This document shows, piece by piece, positions 27,064 through 35,996 of a stretch of 64,000 bases of DNA; the stretch's first letter is position 1, and the number at the start of each line of letters is the position of its first letter. Origin of the DNA: Bacteroidales bacterium (GTDB lineage: Bacteria > Bacteroidota > Bacteroidia > Bacteroidales > WCHB1-69); assembly GCA_017633255.1 (NCBI GenBank), contig JAGBPS010000034.1, positions 25,378 through 89,377 on the forward strand, in the 5' to 3' direction. The notes under the pieces were generated by a model. The model was not told where the DNA came from. It worked only from the letters and a program-made list of their open reading frames with translations, and did not search any database. The translations under genes were made by a program, and so were the position numbers.

Positions 27064-27885
27064 ATGTCAGCGTATCTTTATAGCGATGTGAATAAGGTGA
27101 CTACCAATATTTTGCAGCGTATGCGCAATGAGGGGGAGAAAATCGCCATGCTTACCGCCTACGACTATTCCACGGCGAAGCTGTTGGATATGGCCAAAAT
27201 CGATGTGATTCTGGTGGGCGATTCCGCTGCCAACGTGATGGCAGGCTATACCACAACCTTGCCTATCACCCTCGACAATATGATTTACCATGCCTCTTCT
27301 GTGGTTCGTGCCGTGACGCGCGCTTTGGTGGTGGTGGATATGCCTTTCGGTACCTATCAGGGCAACTCCAAGGAAGCTCTGCATTCCGCTATCCGTATCA
27401 TGAAGGAATCGGGCGCTGATGCGGTAAAAATGGAAGGTGGTGTCGAAATTACCGACTCCATCGACCGTATCTTGACCGCAGGTATTCCTGTGATGGGGCA
27501 TCTTGGACTTACTCCTCAGTCAATCAATAAGTTCGGCACCTATGCCGTTCGTGCCACCGAGGAGAAGGAAGCCGAAAAGTTGATTTCCGATGCCAAAGTG
27601 CTGGAAGAACACGGCTGCTTTGCCATCGTATTAGAAAAGATTCCTGCCGACTTGGCCAAACGTGTCACCGAAAGCGTTTCTGTTCCGACCATCGGTATTG
27701 GCGCGGGCTCTGCCACCTCGGGACAGGTGCTGGTGTTCCACGACATGATGGGCATCACCCAACAGTTCTCTCCGCGTTTCTTGCGCCGCTATCATTCTCT
27801 GAGTGAAGAGATAATCAATGCTGTCTCCCATTATATCAGTGATGTAAAAGCCGTGGATTTCCCGAATGAGAAAGAGCAGTATTAG
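27064..27885 (+). CDS. panB: 3-methyl-2-oxobutanoate hydroxymethyltransferase
   Basis: 273 residues, the normal PanB length. The motifs [84 protein letters not shown] and [22 protein letters not shown] follow the family in order. These include the metal- and ketoisovalerate-binding residues of the DS and EGG segments. PanB adds a hydroxymethyl group from methylene-tetrahydrofolate to alpha-ketoisovalerate to give ketopantoate, an early step towards coenzyme A. The end overlaps the following pseudouridine synthase gene by 20 nt. Confidence 0.97.
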   Translation: MSAYLYSDVNKVTTNILQRMRNEGEKIAMLTAYDYSTAKLLDMAKIDVILVGDSAANVMAGYTTTLPITLDNMIYHASSVVRAVTRALVVVDMPFGTYQGNSKEALHSAIRIMKESGADAVKMEGGVEITDSIDRILTAGIPVMGHLGLTPQSINKFGTYAVRATEEKEAEKLISDAKVLEEHGCFAIVLEKIPADLAKRVTESVSVPTIGIGAGSATSGQVLVFHDMMGITQQFSPRFLRRYHSLSEEIINAVSHYISDVKAVDFPNEKEQY

Positions 27886-28546
27886 CGAGCGGATTCTTTA
27901 CGAGGACAATCATCTGATTATTGTCGATAAACTGCCTGGTGAGATTGTCCAGGGGGACAAAACCGGCGATGAGCCCTTGCTGGAGGCGGTGCGCGACTAC
28001 CTGAAAGTAACTTACAACAAGCCCGGCAATGTGTTTTGTGGTTTGGTGCATCGTATCGACCGACCCGTAGGAGGGGCGGTGATTTATGCCAAGACTTCCA
28101 AGGCCCTTGCCCGTATGAACGAGTTGGTGAAAAACCACCTGATCCGTAAGATTTATTGGGCTTTGGTGGAAGGCTGCCCCGAACAGGAAGAGGCGGTATT
28201 GACCAATTTCCTTCGGAAAAATGAGAAGCTGAACAAGAGTTTCTGCGTGGATGAACATGCCGAAGGCGCCCGCAAAGCGGTCTTGTCATATAAAATTATT
28301 GAAAAATATAACAGATACTCATTACTGGAAGTGGAACTACAGACTGGTCGCCACCATCAGATCCGAGTGCAGTTGGCCGCCATGGGACACTGCATCAAGG
28401 GTGATCTGAAATATGGTGCAAAACGCTCTAATCCGGATGGCTCCATTAGTTTGCAAGCCCATAGACTTATATTTGAACATCCCGTTTCACATCTTCCCAT
28501 TGACGTGACCGCGGGTGAACTGACTAAACCAAAACTGACCGAATGA
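27866..28546 (+). CDS. RluA-family pseudouridine synthase
   Basis: 226 residues. The catalytic motif [19 protein letters not shown] places the nucleophilic Asp at about residue 65; [29 protein letters not shown] and [12 protein letters not shown] follow as in RluA enzymes. There is no N-terminal S4 domain, so it is a short family member. RluA enzymes isomerise uridine in rRNA or tRNA; the target site cannot be read from sequence. It overlaps panB by 20 nt and mfd by 4 nt, so the three genes are probably translated from one mRNA. Confidence 0.92.
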   Translation: MRKSSISERILYEDNHLIIVDKLPGEIVQGDKTGDEPLLEAVRDYLKVTYNKPGNVFCGLVHRIDRPVGGAVIYAKTSKALARMNELVKNHLIRKIYWALVEGCPEQEEAVLTNFLRKNEKLNKSFCVDEHAEGARKAVLSYKIIEKYNRYSLLEVELQTGRHHQIRVQLAAMGHCIKGDLKYGAKRSNPDGSISLQAHRLIFEHPVSHLPIDVTAGELTKPKLTE

Positions 28547-31500
28547 CTCCCGACGAACTGATCCAAGCCTTTTGTCCCCAGCAGAAAGCACAGATTGCCG
28601 CAACGCTTTTGCAGTCGTCTGACGAGAAGAAGAATATTGCGTTGGAAGGACTGAATGAAACCTCTTTAGCCTTGTTGACGGCTCCTCTGTTCACAGAATT
28701 GCATCAGCATCAGTTGTTTGTTTTCCCTGAACGTGAGTCCGCCGCATTTTTCTATCATGATTTGGAATTTTTGTTGCATGATCAGGATAAGGCATTGCAA
28801 GATAAGAAGATACACTACTTGCCAGCTTCCTACCGCCGTGCGTCCAAGTACGAGGAGGTGGACAATGCCAATGTGAAGCTGCGTTCGGAAATCATCAATA
28901 AGTTGACGCAGGACGAGGGACAATATGTGATTGTTTCCTATCCCGAAGCGCTTTCTGAGAAGATTTTATCAAAAAAATATATCCAAAGTAACTCGTTTAC
29001 CGTTACAAAAGGCGAAATTTTGCCAGTAGAGACCTTCCTCGACTTCCTGTTTGAATATGGATACAAACAGGAGGAATTTGTCTTTGAACCCGGTCAGTTC
29101 GCTTGGCGTGGCGGTATCTTCGATGTCTTTTCATTTTCCGAGGAATTTCCTTACCGTATTGAGTTGGCAGGCGAGCATGTCGATTCCATCCGTCAGTTTG
29201 ACACCAATACACAATTGTCTGTCAAAGAGACGGATAAACTGCACATTATGCCCTATCTTTCTTCTGTGGAAACCGTGGAGGAGCGCGTGTCCATGATGGC
29301 GTTTCTGGGTAAGGATACTGTCTGCTGGTTGAAGAATATCCGCGACATCCGCAGTCAGCTGAACGCCAATTTCCATAAGATGGAAGAGGAATTTGTGGCC
29401 GATGACGGCAAAACGACATCCTTAAACCCGTCGGATTTTTACATTGATGGGGATACGCTTTGCCAAGAACTAAATCGGCATACATGTGCGGAAATCAATG
29501 GTAATACGCTGGATAATATCGTTTTGGATATTAATTTCGATATCAAACCCCAAAATACTTTTGGCAAGAATTTTGATCTGCTTTTGGATGAATGGATATC
29601 GAACTTAGAGCGTGGTTATCAGACACTTTTCTTGTCGGAGAATGAAAATCAGCTGGGTCGTGTGGAGATGGTCATGCATGAGTTGCTGGACAAGTATAAT
29701 GCGGCTAAGAAAACGGAATATACAATAGGTCAGCTATATACACCATGCGATTTTGTGCTGCATGAGGGCTTTACGGATGTTCATTCCGGACTTTGTGTTT
29801 ATACAGATCATCAGTTCTTTGAGAAATACCATCGTTTTTCGATTCGCGACCGCTACAAGAAGAGCGAGCAGTTTACCTTGAAGGAAATCTATGACCTGCA
29901 ACCAGGTGATTATGTGGTACATATCGACCATGGTATCGGTATATACGAGGGCTTGCAGAAGATGGAGGTGAACGGCAAGGAGCAGGAAGTTATCAAGCTG
30001 TCGTACAAGGATGGCGACCTGCTTTATATCAGCATCCACTCGCTGCACAAAATCAGCAAGTATGTGGGCAAGGATGGCATGGCCCCCAAGTTGCATCGTC
30101 TGGGCTCCGGCACCTGGGACAGGGTGAAGGAACGTACCAAAAAGCGGGTGAAAGAGCTTGCCATCGACCTGATTCAGCTGTATGCCAAGCGAAAGGCAAA
30201 GGATGGTTTCGCATTCTCGCCCGACAGCTACCTGCAGAATGAGTTGGAGGCCTCGTTCATTTATGAGGATACTCCCGACCAGGTGAAGTCGCTGAACGAG
30301 GTGAAAAACGATATGGAGAGCCAGCATCCCATGGACCGATTGATTTGTGGCGATGTGGGATTTGGCAAAACGGAAATCGCCATTCGTGCGGCATTTAAGG
30401 CGGTGGCTGATAGCAAGCAAGTGGCCGTGTTGGTACCGACTACAGTGCTGGCTTTGCAGCATTACACCACCTTCTCCGAACGTTTGTCGGGTATGCCGTG
30501 TACGGTCGAGTATGTCAACCGCTTCAAGACCGCCAAGCAAATCAAAGAGACCCTGAAAAAACTGAAAGAAGGGAGTATAGATATCATTATCGGTACGCAT
30601 CGATTGTTAAGTAAGGATGTGGAATTCAAAGATTTGGGTTTGTTGATTATTGATGAGGAGCAGAAGTTTGGGGTAGCGGCCAAAGAGAAATTACGTGAGA
30701 TTAAATACGATGTGGACACGCTGACCATGTCGGCCACGCCCATCCCGCGTACCTTGCAGTTCTCGCTGATGGGTGCCCGTGATATTTCGGTCATCACCAC
30801 ACCACCACCCAACCGTTATCCTATCCAGACAGAGGTGCATCTCTTTGATGAAGAGTTGATTAGGGATGCCGTTTCCTACGAGATCAGTCGTGGTGGACAG
30901 GTGTTTTTTGTGCACAACAAGATACAGAATATCTACGAAGTGGCGGGCTTGGTGCAACGTTTGGTGCCCGATGCCCGTATCGCCGTGGGTCATGGCCAGA
31001 TGGATGGCACTCAGTTAGAGGAAATTATGCTGAAGTTCCTGGCGGGCGACTATGATGTGCTGGTATCGACCACCATTGTAGAATCGGGCTTGGATGTGAC
31101 CAATGCCAACACCATGATTATCAACGATGCCCAGAATTTTGCCCTCAATGTGTTGCATCAGCTGAGGGGCAGGGTGGGGCGTAACAACAAAAAGGCGTTC
31201 TGCTATATGCTGGTTCGCTCGTTCGAGGAACTGAATGAGCAGGCTCGCAAGCGTTTGCAGGCCATCGAAGACTTCTCGGACATTGGTAGTGGCTTGCAGA
31301 TTGCCATGCGTGACTTGGATATCCGAGGGGCTGGTGACATTTTGGGTGCCGACCAGAGCGGCTTTATCAGCGAAATTGGCTTCGAAATGTACCAAAAGAT
31401 TCTGAATGAGGCTATTCTGGAACTGCACGATACCAATCCCATCGAGTTGGAGATGGCCGACAACTCAGCATTGTTGCTGCGTGACTGTCTCCTGGAAACC

Positions 31501-31923
31501 GATGTGCGAGCCATGTTGCCCAACGATTATGTCAGCAGTGTGAGCGAGCGTATGAGTTTGTACAAGGAATTGCAGAACATGAAGAAGGAAGAGGAGGTGG
31601 AAGCCTTCCGCCAAAAGCTGGCAGACATGTTCGGTCCCCTGCCCGAGGAAGCACAAGAATTGTTGCGTACCATACCTTTGCGCCGCAAGGGTGCGGAAAT
31701 GCATTTGGAGAAGATTTCTTTGAAGAACAACAAGTTAATGGCTTATTTTGCCCCGTCCATCAATTCACCGTTCTATGAATCGGAGTTGTTTACCAGGGTC
31801 TTGACTTTTATGCAGAAAAACCATCCCAAGGTGCAGATTCAAGAGCATAACCAAAAGGCGGTGCTTACCATTCACGGTGTGCCTACTGTCAAGTCCGCCG
31901 TGCACTGGCTAAATCAGATATGA
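28543..31923 (+). CDS. mfd: Transcription-repair coupling factor Mfd
   Basis: 1126 residues. The N-terminal UvrB-like domains (about 1-350) include YVIVSYPEALSEKI and WRGGIFDVFSF. The RNA-polymerase interaction domain is around residues 450-540 (LQPGDYVVHIDHGIGIYEGLQKM). The RecG-like helicase motor has Walker A GDVGFGKTE at about 603, DEEQ at about 703, TMSATPIPRTLQFSLMGARD, and the TRG-like segment near RGRVGRNNKKAFCYML. A C-terminal D7 domain follows (TVKSAVHWL). Mfd displaces RNA polymerase stalled at DNA lesions and recruits UvrA. The ATGA overlap with the pseudouridine synthase gene suggests coupled translation. It ends just before a GGGGAG hairpin repeat. Confidence 0.97.
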   Translation: MTPDELIQAFCPQQKAQIAATLLQSSDEKKNIALEGLNETSLALLTAPLFTELHQHQLFVFPERESAAFFYHDLEFLLHDQDKALQDKKIHYLPASYRRASKYEEVDNANVKLRSEIINKLTQDEGQYVIVSYPEALSEKILSKKYIQSNSFTVTKGEILPVETFLDFLFEYGYKQEEFVFEPGQFAWRGGIFDVFSFSEEFPYRIELAGEHVDSIRQFDTNTQLSVKETDKLHIMPYLSSVETVEERVSMMAFLGKDTVCWLKNIRDIRSQLNANFHKMEEEFVADDGKTTSLNPSDFYIDGDTLCQELNRHTCAEINGNTLDNIVLDINFDIKPQNTFGKNFDLLLDEWISNLERGYQTLFLSENENQLGRVEMVMHELLDKYNAAKKTEYTIGQLYTPCDFVLHEGFTDVHSGLCVYTDHQFFEKYHRFSIRDRYKKSEQFTLKEIYDLQPGDYVVHIDHGIGIYEGLQKMEVNGKEQEVIKLSYKDGDLLYISIHSLHKISKYVGKDGMAPKLHRLGSGTWDRVKERTKKRVKELAIDLIQLYAKRKAKDGFAFSPDSYLQNELEASFIYEDTPDQVKSLNEVKNDMESQHPMDRLICGDVGFGKTEIAIRAAFKAVADSKQVAVLVPTTVLALQHYTTFSERLSGMPCTVEYVNRFKTAKQIKETLKKLKEGSIDIIIGTHRLLSKDVEFKDLGLLIIDEEQKFGVAAKEKLREIKYDVDTLTMSATPIPRTLQFSLMGARDISVITTPPPNRYPIQTEVHLFDEELIRDAVSYEISRGGQVFFVHNKIQNIYEVAGLVQRLVPDARIAVGHGQMDGTQLEEIMLKFLAGDYDVLVSTTIVESGLDVTNANTMIINDAQNFALNVLHQLRGRVGRNNKKAFCYMLVRSFEELNEQARKRLQAIEDFSDIGSGLQIAMRDLDIRGAGDILGADQSGFISEIGFEMYQKILNEAILELHDTNPIELEMADNSALLLRDCLLETDVRAMLPNDYVSSVSERMSLYKELQNMKKEEEVEAFRQKLADMFGPLPEEAQELLRTIPLRRKGAEMHLEKISLKNNKLMAYFAPSINSPFYESELFTRVLTFMQKNHPKVQIQEHNQKAVLTIHGVPTVKSAVHWLNQI

Positions 31924-31942
31924 TTAATACGCTAATTAACAT

Positions 31943-32024
31943 AAGGGGAGTTTCGCACTTCGTGCTCAAGGGGAGTGATGCTTCGCATCAGGGGAGTCTC
32001 ATGCTACGCATTCGAGGGGAGACG
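31943..32024 (+). repeat. GGGGAG-spaced short hairpin array
   Basis: Four copies of GGGGAG separated by 15-20 nt, each spacer containing a tiny hairpin: GCAC-TTC-GTGC, GATGC-TTC-GCATC and ATGC-TAC-GCAT. Positions 31943-31976 match 63927-63960 at 32 of 34 positions. It lies between mfd and the next promoter. No protein reading is credible. Confidence 0.7.
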
Positions 32025-32069
32025 ATTAATGTGCTAATTAACAATATGCTATTATTATGGAAAAATGTG

Positions 32070-32077
32070 TATTTTTG
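32070..32077 (+). promoter_or_regulatory. TAnnTTTG promoter box of the three-gene exported-protein cluster
   Basis: TATTTTTG followed by C, 16 nt before the ATG at 32094. No convincing TTTG is seen 16-21 nt upstream. The box makes the upstream in-frame ATGs unlikely starts. Confidence 0.5.
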
Positions 32078-32093
32078 CAAAAAAAATACGCTT

Positions 32094-32753
32094 ATGAAGA
32101 GGCTTTTCATACTCATGATTTGTGTTTTTTGTTGTGCGTCTTTGTCATACGCACAAGACACTTATTTCGCTCCGGAAAATATAGCAAAGGATAAGAACAA
32201 GTCTGCCGATGCCACACCATGGCATCAAAAAGACAAAGGTTGGTGGTGTGCCATAGAAGTACATGCTGGCTCAGTGTGGTATAAACCAAAAACGTATGAG
32301 GGAATGGTGGGTTTTACTTTTGTAAACGGATACCGTTTTTCCCAATTTGCGAAATTGGGTATCGGCACTGGCTTTAATGGCATCCTATATGATTATCAGT
32401 TAGTATCAGAATTTCCCTATAAGCTGTTGGGAATAACCCCTCGGTTGCTTCTGAACGCCCGTGGCAATATCATGCGCCAGGATTCCCGAAGATGTGTGCC
32501 TTTCTGGAATGTTGATGTGGGTTATGACCTTTTTCAGTTAGTTTGTTATTTTGATGCCGGTGTTGGTGTGAGGGTAGCACTTACTAAGAAAAACTTTAAC
32601 CGACATGCTTTTGTGTTGAGCGCCAACTATATAGGCCGTATGGTGGATGATATGTACCGAGGACAGTCATACATTTCGGAAAGAGATGGCAATATGTACA
32701 AAGTTGGAAACTTCAGCAATGGCATTTTGTTCAAAGTTGGTTATGAGTTCTAA
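32094..32753 (+). CDS. Exported outer-membrane barrel-like protein
   Basis: 219 residues from the ATG at 32094, chosen because the signal peptide MKRLFILMICVFCCASLSYAQ begins there and a promoter box lies just upstream. The mature part shows barrel-like strands: GWWCAIEVHAGSVWYKP, YRFSQFAKLGIGTGFNGILYDY, RLLLNARGN, FDAGVGVRVALTKK, FVLSANYIGRMV. It ends GILFKVGYEF with a terminal Phe. It is the first of three plus-strand genes for exported proteins, 24 nt before the next. No named family was recognised beyond barrel-like. Confidence 0.6.
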   Translation: MKRLFILMICVFCCASLSYAQDTYFAPENIAKDKNKSADATPWHQKDKGWWCAIEVHAGSVWYKPKTYEGMVGFTFVNGYRFSQFAKLGIGTGFNGILYDYQLVSEFPYKLLGITPRLLLNARGNIMRQDSRRCVPFWNVDVGYDLFQLVCYFDAGVGVRVALTKKNFNRHAFVLSANYIGRMVDDMYRGQSYISERDGNMYKVGNFSNGILFKVGYEF

Positions 32754-32777
32754 TACGAAAATGCTAAAAAAAAAACT

Positions 32778-34418
32778 ATGATGAGCAAATTGAAATTTTT
32801 GTTGCTTTTTGCTACTGTATCAGGGGTTAGCTCTTTCTTTAATGTGTCATTTGGTCAAAGCCTTACGGAGAGAGTTCTATGGGCTGATACGTCTGACACG
32901 CTTGATACATTTGAGTTAAAGAAGATTGCGACAGACTTTTCTTTTGACCAAGATGGGAATTTCTCTTTCTTTCTGAAAAAAGGGAAAGATGAAACTGCCA
33001 TTACAAATAAGGAATTGCCTGGCAATCTGTGCTATGCTGGAGGCGGATCCAGAAATAATGGTGCAATTCAATTTTTGCGTTTGTGCTCTAAGAAGGATGC
33101 GGATTTTCTCTATGTTAAAAATTGGTATGGTCCTGATATATATGGTCCAATTGCTGGAGATGTGCTGGGCTATCGTTCGGGAAACACTCATCGGCATATT
33201 GCCGTCACATCGTTACTTGGTGATACCGTATTCTTTTATATTGATGGGCAAAAGATTTATTCATCTCAGCTTGATGATTTTAAACAGTTCAAGTTGAGCG
33301 ATGAGAAATGGATCGATTTCAGCCATAATGGTAATGTGATTTATTATCTGGAGCAGGATTCCCGTTTTGTGCTCTATGTCAACGGTCAGCCTATAGACAG
33401 TTCGAGTTTTCGTTATGAAGCTTTGTCTATCAATGACAAAGGGGAGTATGTTTATGCCAAAGGTTTAAGACCGGAAATGCCTGTCGGGAAGTATGACTAT
33501 ATGTTTTTTGTCCATACCAAAGACACTGTATTCGATTATGTGAGAACTGCATGGCAATATGCACTGACGGAAAACGGGGCATACTTTTACAGCGGCGATG
33601 ATTGTGGACCAGACTATATTGTGGTCAATGGAAGAATAAAAAAAGGCATAGAGTCAATAAGAAACATCATATTGGTTGACAGCAAAAATGCTTTGTTTAC
33701 TTTCGAAAAAGGTAATGGTAATTATTTGGATGTGAATGGTGTGGAGTATCCGCTTGATTTTGATGAGATTTTTTGTCCTACCATGGATACAAATGGTCAT
33801 TTCGCTTATTATGGGCTCAAAAAATACTATTTGTATAAAGTGATTGATGGTAAAATGGTTAAAGAACCGCTGTCAAAATATGGGGTAAGAGCTATGCCGT
33901 TGTACCTCAATGTGCAAGGTAATTCCTTGCATTGTTTCAAAACGGATGACTCAATCTATGTCTATCAGGATAATTGCCTGCTATTCAATCCAATAAGTAG
34001 TGAAAAACCATTTGAGGTCCTATCCCGAAGAGATGTGTTCCCATCAAATTTTTATGAGATAACCGGTCGGTTTGAAAATGGCCATTCGCTGTTTTGTCTT
34101 AATTATGGTGATTCTGGTTATTTTGTGTATGATGGTCTTTTTTCGGAGGCAATGTCCCCCATTCGCAACAAATGGAGTTGTAGTATCTCTGGCCATACAG
34201 TAGGTGCTGTAGAAGAGGGCGTTTTTAATGAGCATGGCTTTTTTGCAGTCCAATATACTGGTGATAAGTCCTATAGGGTTGTGGTTAATAATCAGGTTTA
34301 CCAAGATTTATATGATGTTGACGAGATATTTTCCCAAAGCGGGTTCTTTGACGGAAAACAGGTGATTTTTTACGGAAGGAAGAAGAATGCCATCTATCAA
34401 TTTATTATATCATTATGA
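32778..34418 (+). CDS. Exported protein with repeated beta-strand units, possibly a beta-propeller
   Basis: 546 residues with a hydrophobic signal sequence (KLKFLLLFATVSGVSSFFNVSFGQ). The rest is beta-rich, with recurring units in which a short hydrophobic strand, a VNG or IDG turn and an aromatic strand alternate: VFFYIDGQKIYSSQ, RFVLYVNGQPIDSS, GPDYIVVNGRIKKG, YLDVNGVEYPL, YRVVVNNQVYQDL. The pattern is reminiscent of WG-, TolB- or WD40-like propellers, but no family motif is clear. Its stop overlaps the next gene by ATGA, so the two are probably co-translated. Function unknown; cell envelope or secreted. Confidence 0.6.
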   Translation: MMSKLKFLLLFATVSGVSSFFNVSFGQSLTERVLWADTSDTLDTFELKKIATDFSFDQDGNFSFFLKKGKDETAITNKELPGNLCYAGGGSRNNGAIQFLRLCSKKDADFLYVKNWYGPDIYGPIAGDVLGYRSGNTHRHIAVTSLLGDTVFFYIDGQKIYSSQLDDFKQFKLSDEKWIDFSHNGNVIYYLEQDSRFVLYVNGQPIDSSSFRYEALSINDKGEYVYAKGLRPEMPVGKYDYMFFVHTKDTVFDYVRTAWQYALTENGAYFYSGDDCGPDYIVVNGRIKKGIESIRNIILVDSKNALFTFEKGNGNYLDVNGVEYPLDFDEIFCPTMDTNGHFAYYGLKKYYLYKVIDGKMVKEPLSKYGVRAMPLYLNVQGNSLHCFKTDDSIYVYQDNCLLFNPISSEKPFEVLSRRDVFPSNFYEITGRFENGHSLFCLNYGDSGYFVYDGLFSEAMSPIRNKWSCSISGHTVGAVEEGVFNEHGFFAVQYTGDKSYRVVVNNQVYQDLYDVDEIFSQSGFFDGKQVIFYGRKKNAIYQFIISL

Positions 34419-35242
34419 AAATTAAGTTGATACTATTGCTGATGCTGTTTGGTGTTTTCGCCTTCGGGCAGAAAATGCCTTCCGACTATTTTGATGAGGC
34501 TGGGGATTATTTTGAGGAAGGCCAATTGGATAAGGCTCTGGCAGGTTATATGTATATCGTGAAAAAACATCCTGGCAATAAACTGTATCCCAGAGCAGTG
34601 CATAATGTGGGTTATATTTATTTCCTTCAGAAGAAATATAAGAAGTCAATAGATTTCTACACGATACTGCTGAATGGTGGACAAAATGAGCGTGAAGCAT
34701 TGGGTGGCGGCATTATGGATGATCCATACACCAATTATAAACATAGGGCCGCGGAACAAATCAGTGAATGCTATTACGAGTTGCATAAATACGACTCCGC
34801 ACTATACTATTTGGCTCTTTCCGACACAGTTTATCCTTTCATAAGTGATTGTGGCAATGCATACGCTTCCAACGATATTCAAACAGCCTTGCGCTATGCC
34901 GATATTTATCTGAAACTTGGACAAAAATATAAGGCTATAGAGAAGCTCCTCCCTGAAATCTTCAATACAGAATTGGCTAACAATTCCGAAATTATTTCCA
35001 AACTGGAATGGCTGTTGGCAGGTAAGACGAATCTGCTCAAGGAATTGGATAAATCCATTGACAATGTATATTTGAAAACAGTCACTTCTACTTATAGAAG
35101 TTATCAGCGTTATTGTATCGAATATATGGGCGTAGAGGTGGTTTATCCAGAAGGATTTAATTCGCAAGAATATAATGAGGAGGGGGTGAAAAATCGGATG
35201 CGCCAGAGTGAGTTCTACAAAATGATAGAGAGGATAAATTAG
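34415..35242 (+). CDS. Exported TPR-repeat protein
   Basis: 275 residues with signal peptide MKIKLILLLMLFGVFAFGQ. Several tetratricopeptide-like helical pairs follow: DYFDEAGDYFEEGQLDKALAGYMYIVKKHP, PRAVHNVGYIYFLQKKYKKSIDFYTILL, AAEQISECYYELHKYDSALYYLALSD and TALRYADIYLKLGQKYKAIEKLLPE. TPRs mediate protein contacts. In this cluster it could hold together the barrel protein and the propeller-like protein encoded just upstream, but that is inference. The ATGA overlap with the preceding gene supports joint function. It converges on hicB, with only 4 nt between the two coding ends. Confidence 0.7.
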   Translation: MKIKLILLLMLFGVFAFGQKMPSDYFDEAGDYFEEGQLDKALAGYMYIVKKHPGNKLYPRAVHNVGYIYFLQKKYKKSIDFYTILLNGGQNEREALGGGIMDDPYTNYKHRAAEQISECYYELHKYDSALYYLALSDTVYPFISDCGNAYASNDIQTALRYADIYLKLGQKYKAIEKLLPEIFNTELANNSEIISKLEWLLAGKTNLLKELDKSIDNVYLKTVTSTYRSYQRYCIEYMGVEVVYPEGFNSQEYNEEGVKNRMRQSEFYKMIERIN

Positions 35243-35246
35243 TCTT

Positions 35247-35651
35247 TTATAATAAAGAAATCCTTTGCAGGGATTCTGAGAATTTTTGCAATCCGTTTTG
35301 AATCCTTTTCAAGCTTCGTTCTGTAGGTCGGGTCTCATTCTGCATATATTGTACAAGTCGTTTTTGGGGAAGTCCAGTGAGCTTGTGCATGGTAGTAACA
35401 TCAATCAGACTGCTGTAATATTTTAGGAGGCTTTCTTTATCATATACAATTTCAAATTCGATTTCAGGAGTGGATTTCCCATTTTCTGCCCGAATTGCTT
35501 TAATGTCATTGTATGCTTCGTAAAAGTCTTCTATGGCTTCATTTTCATTAGCTCCGAATCCAGCAATCCCAAATTCATAGTTATCGCTATCCAGGTACGC
35601 GGAAAACAAACCATCGTTACTTACTTCTACTATTACTTTTTCTTTTTTCAT
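35247..35651 (-). CDS. hicB: HicB-type antitoxin
   Basis: 134 residues. The N-terminal half (about 1-60) has the HicB fold pattern: VIVEVSNDGLFSAYLDSDNYEFGIAGFGANENEAIEDFYEAYNDI. The C-terminal part looks like a helix-turn-helix (MHKLTGLPQKRLVQYMQNETRPTERSLKRIQNGL). HicB antitoxins bind HicA and repress their own promoter. The gene follows hicA by 4 nt on the minus strand. The toxin-first order is normal for hicAB. Confidence 0.88.
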   Translation of the reverse strand: MKKEKVIVEVSNDGLFSAYLDSDNYEFGIAGFGANENEAIEDFYEAYNDIKAIRAENGKSTPEIEFEIVYDKESLLKYYSSLIDVTTMHKLTGLPQKRLVQYMQNETRPTERSLKRIQNGLQKFSESLQRISLL

Positions 35652-35655
35652 GTTG

Positions 35656-35844
35656 TTAAAATTTTACTCCGGATTGTTTTTCGATTTTGCTTAATGTTCC
35701 CGTTGCTACTTCCTTCGCCTGGTGTCGAGGTAATGTGAACTCGTGATTGGTCAGTGGACTATACCATACTTCATGACGAGTGCCATTCCGAATGAATTTG
35801 CATCCGGCATCTATTAGCTTTCTGGTTAATTCTGACTTTTTCAT
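35656..35844 (-). CDS. hicA: HicA-type mRNA interferase toxin
   Basis: 62 residues, the usual HicA size. The dsRNA-binding-like fold shows KKSELTRKLIDAGCKFIRNGTRHEVW with the catalytic His at residue 24, then HEFTLPRHQAKEVATGTLSKIEKQSG. HicA cleaves mRNA when not held by HicB. It is driven by a promoter at 35888-35917 and co-transcribed with hicB. No disabling change is visible. Confidence 0.92.
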   Translation of the reverse strand: MKKSELTRKLIDAGCKFIRNGTRHEVWYSPLTNHEFTLPRHQAKEVATGTLSKIEKQSGVKF

Positions 35845-35887
35845 TGTCCATCTTTACCTCGTTACATTTACAGGTGTTTTATTGTTG

Positions 35888-35917
35888 CAAAAATACAAAA
35901 TAAATAGATATGGCAAA
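35888..35917 (-). promoter_or_regulatory. hicAB promoter
   Basis: On the minus strand TTTG (35914-35917) is followed after 18 nt by TATTTTTG (35888-35895), 43 nt before the hicA start. The box pair stands back to back with the esterase promoter; the two TTTG boxes are only 21 nt apart. HicB autoregulation could therefore affect both. Confidence 0.65.
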
Positions 35918-35938
35918 ACCGAAAAATTTATTATCCTG

Positions 35939-35968
35939 TTTGTAATTCGACAAATTTATGTAACTTTG
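35939..35968 (+). promoter_or_regulatory. Promoter of the secreted esterase gene
   Basis: TTTG at 35939-35942 and TAACTTTG at 35961-35968, with an 18-nt spacer. The start codon follows 28 nt later. Confidence 0.65.
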
Positions 35969-35996
35969 CATTTTAAAAGATAATGCAAAAAGAAAA

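Noticed and set aside
31920..32093. N-terminal extension of the barrel-like gene at 32094
   Set aside because: The extension would run through a GGGGAG hairpin array and a promoter box, and would hide the obvious signal peptide.
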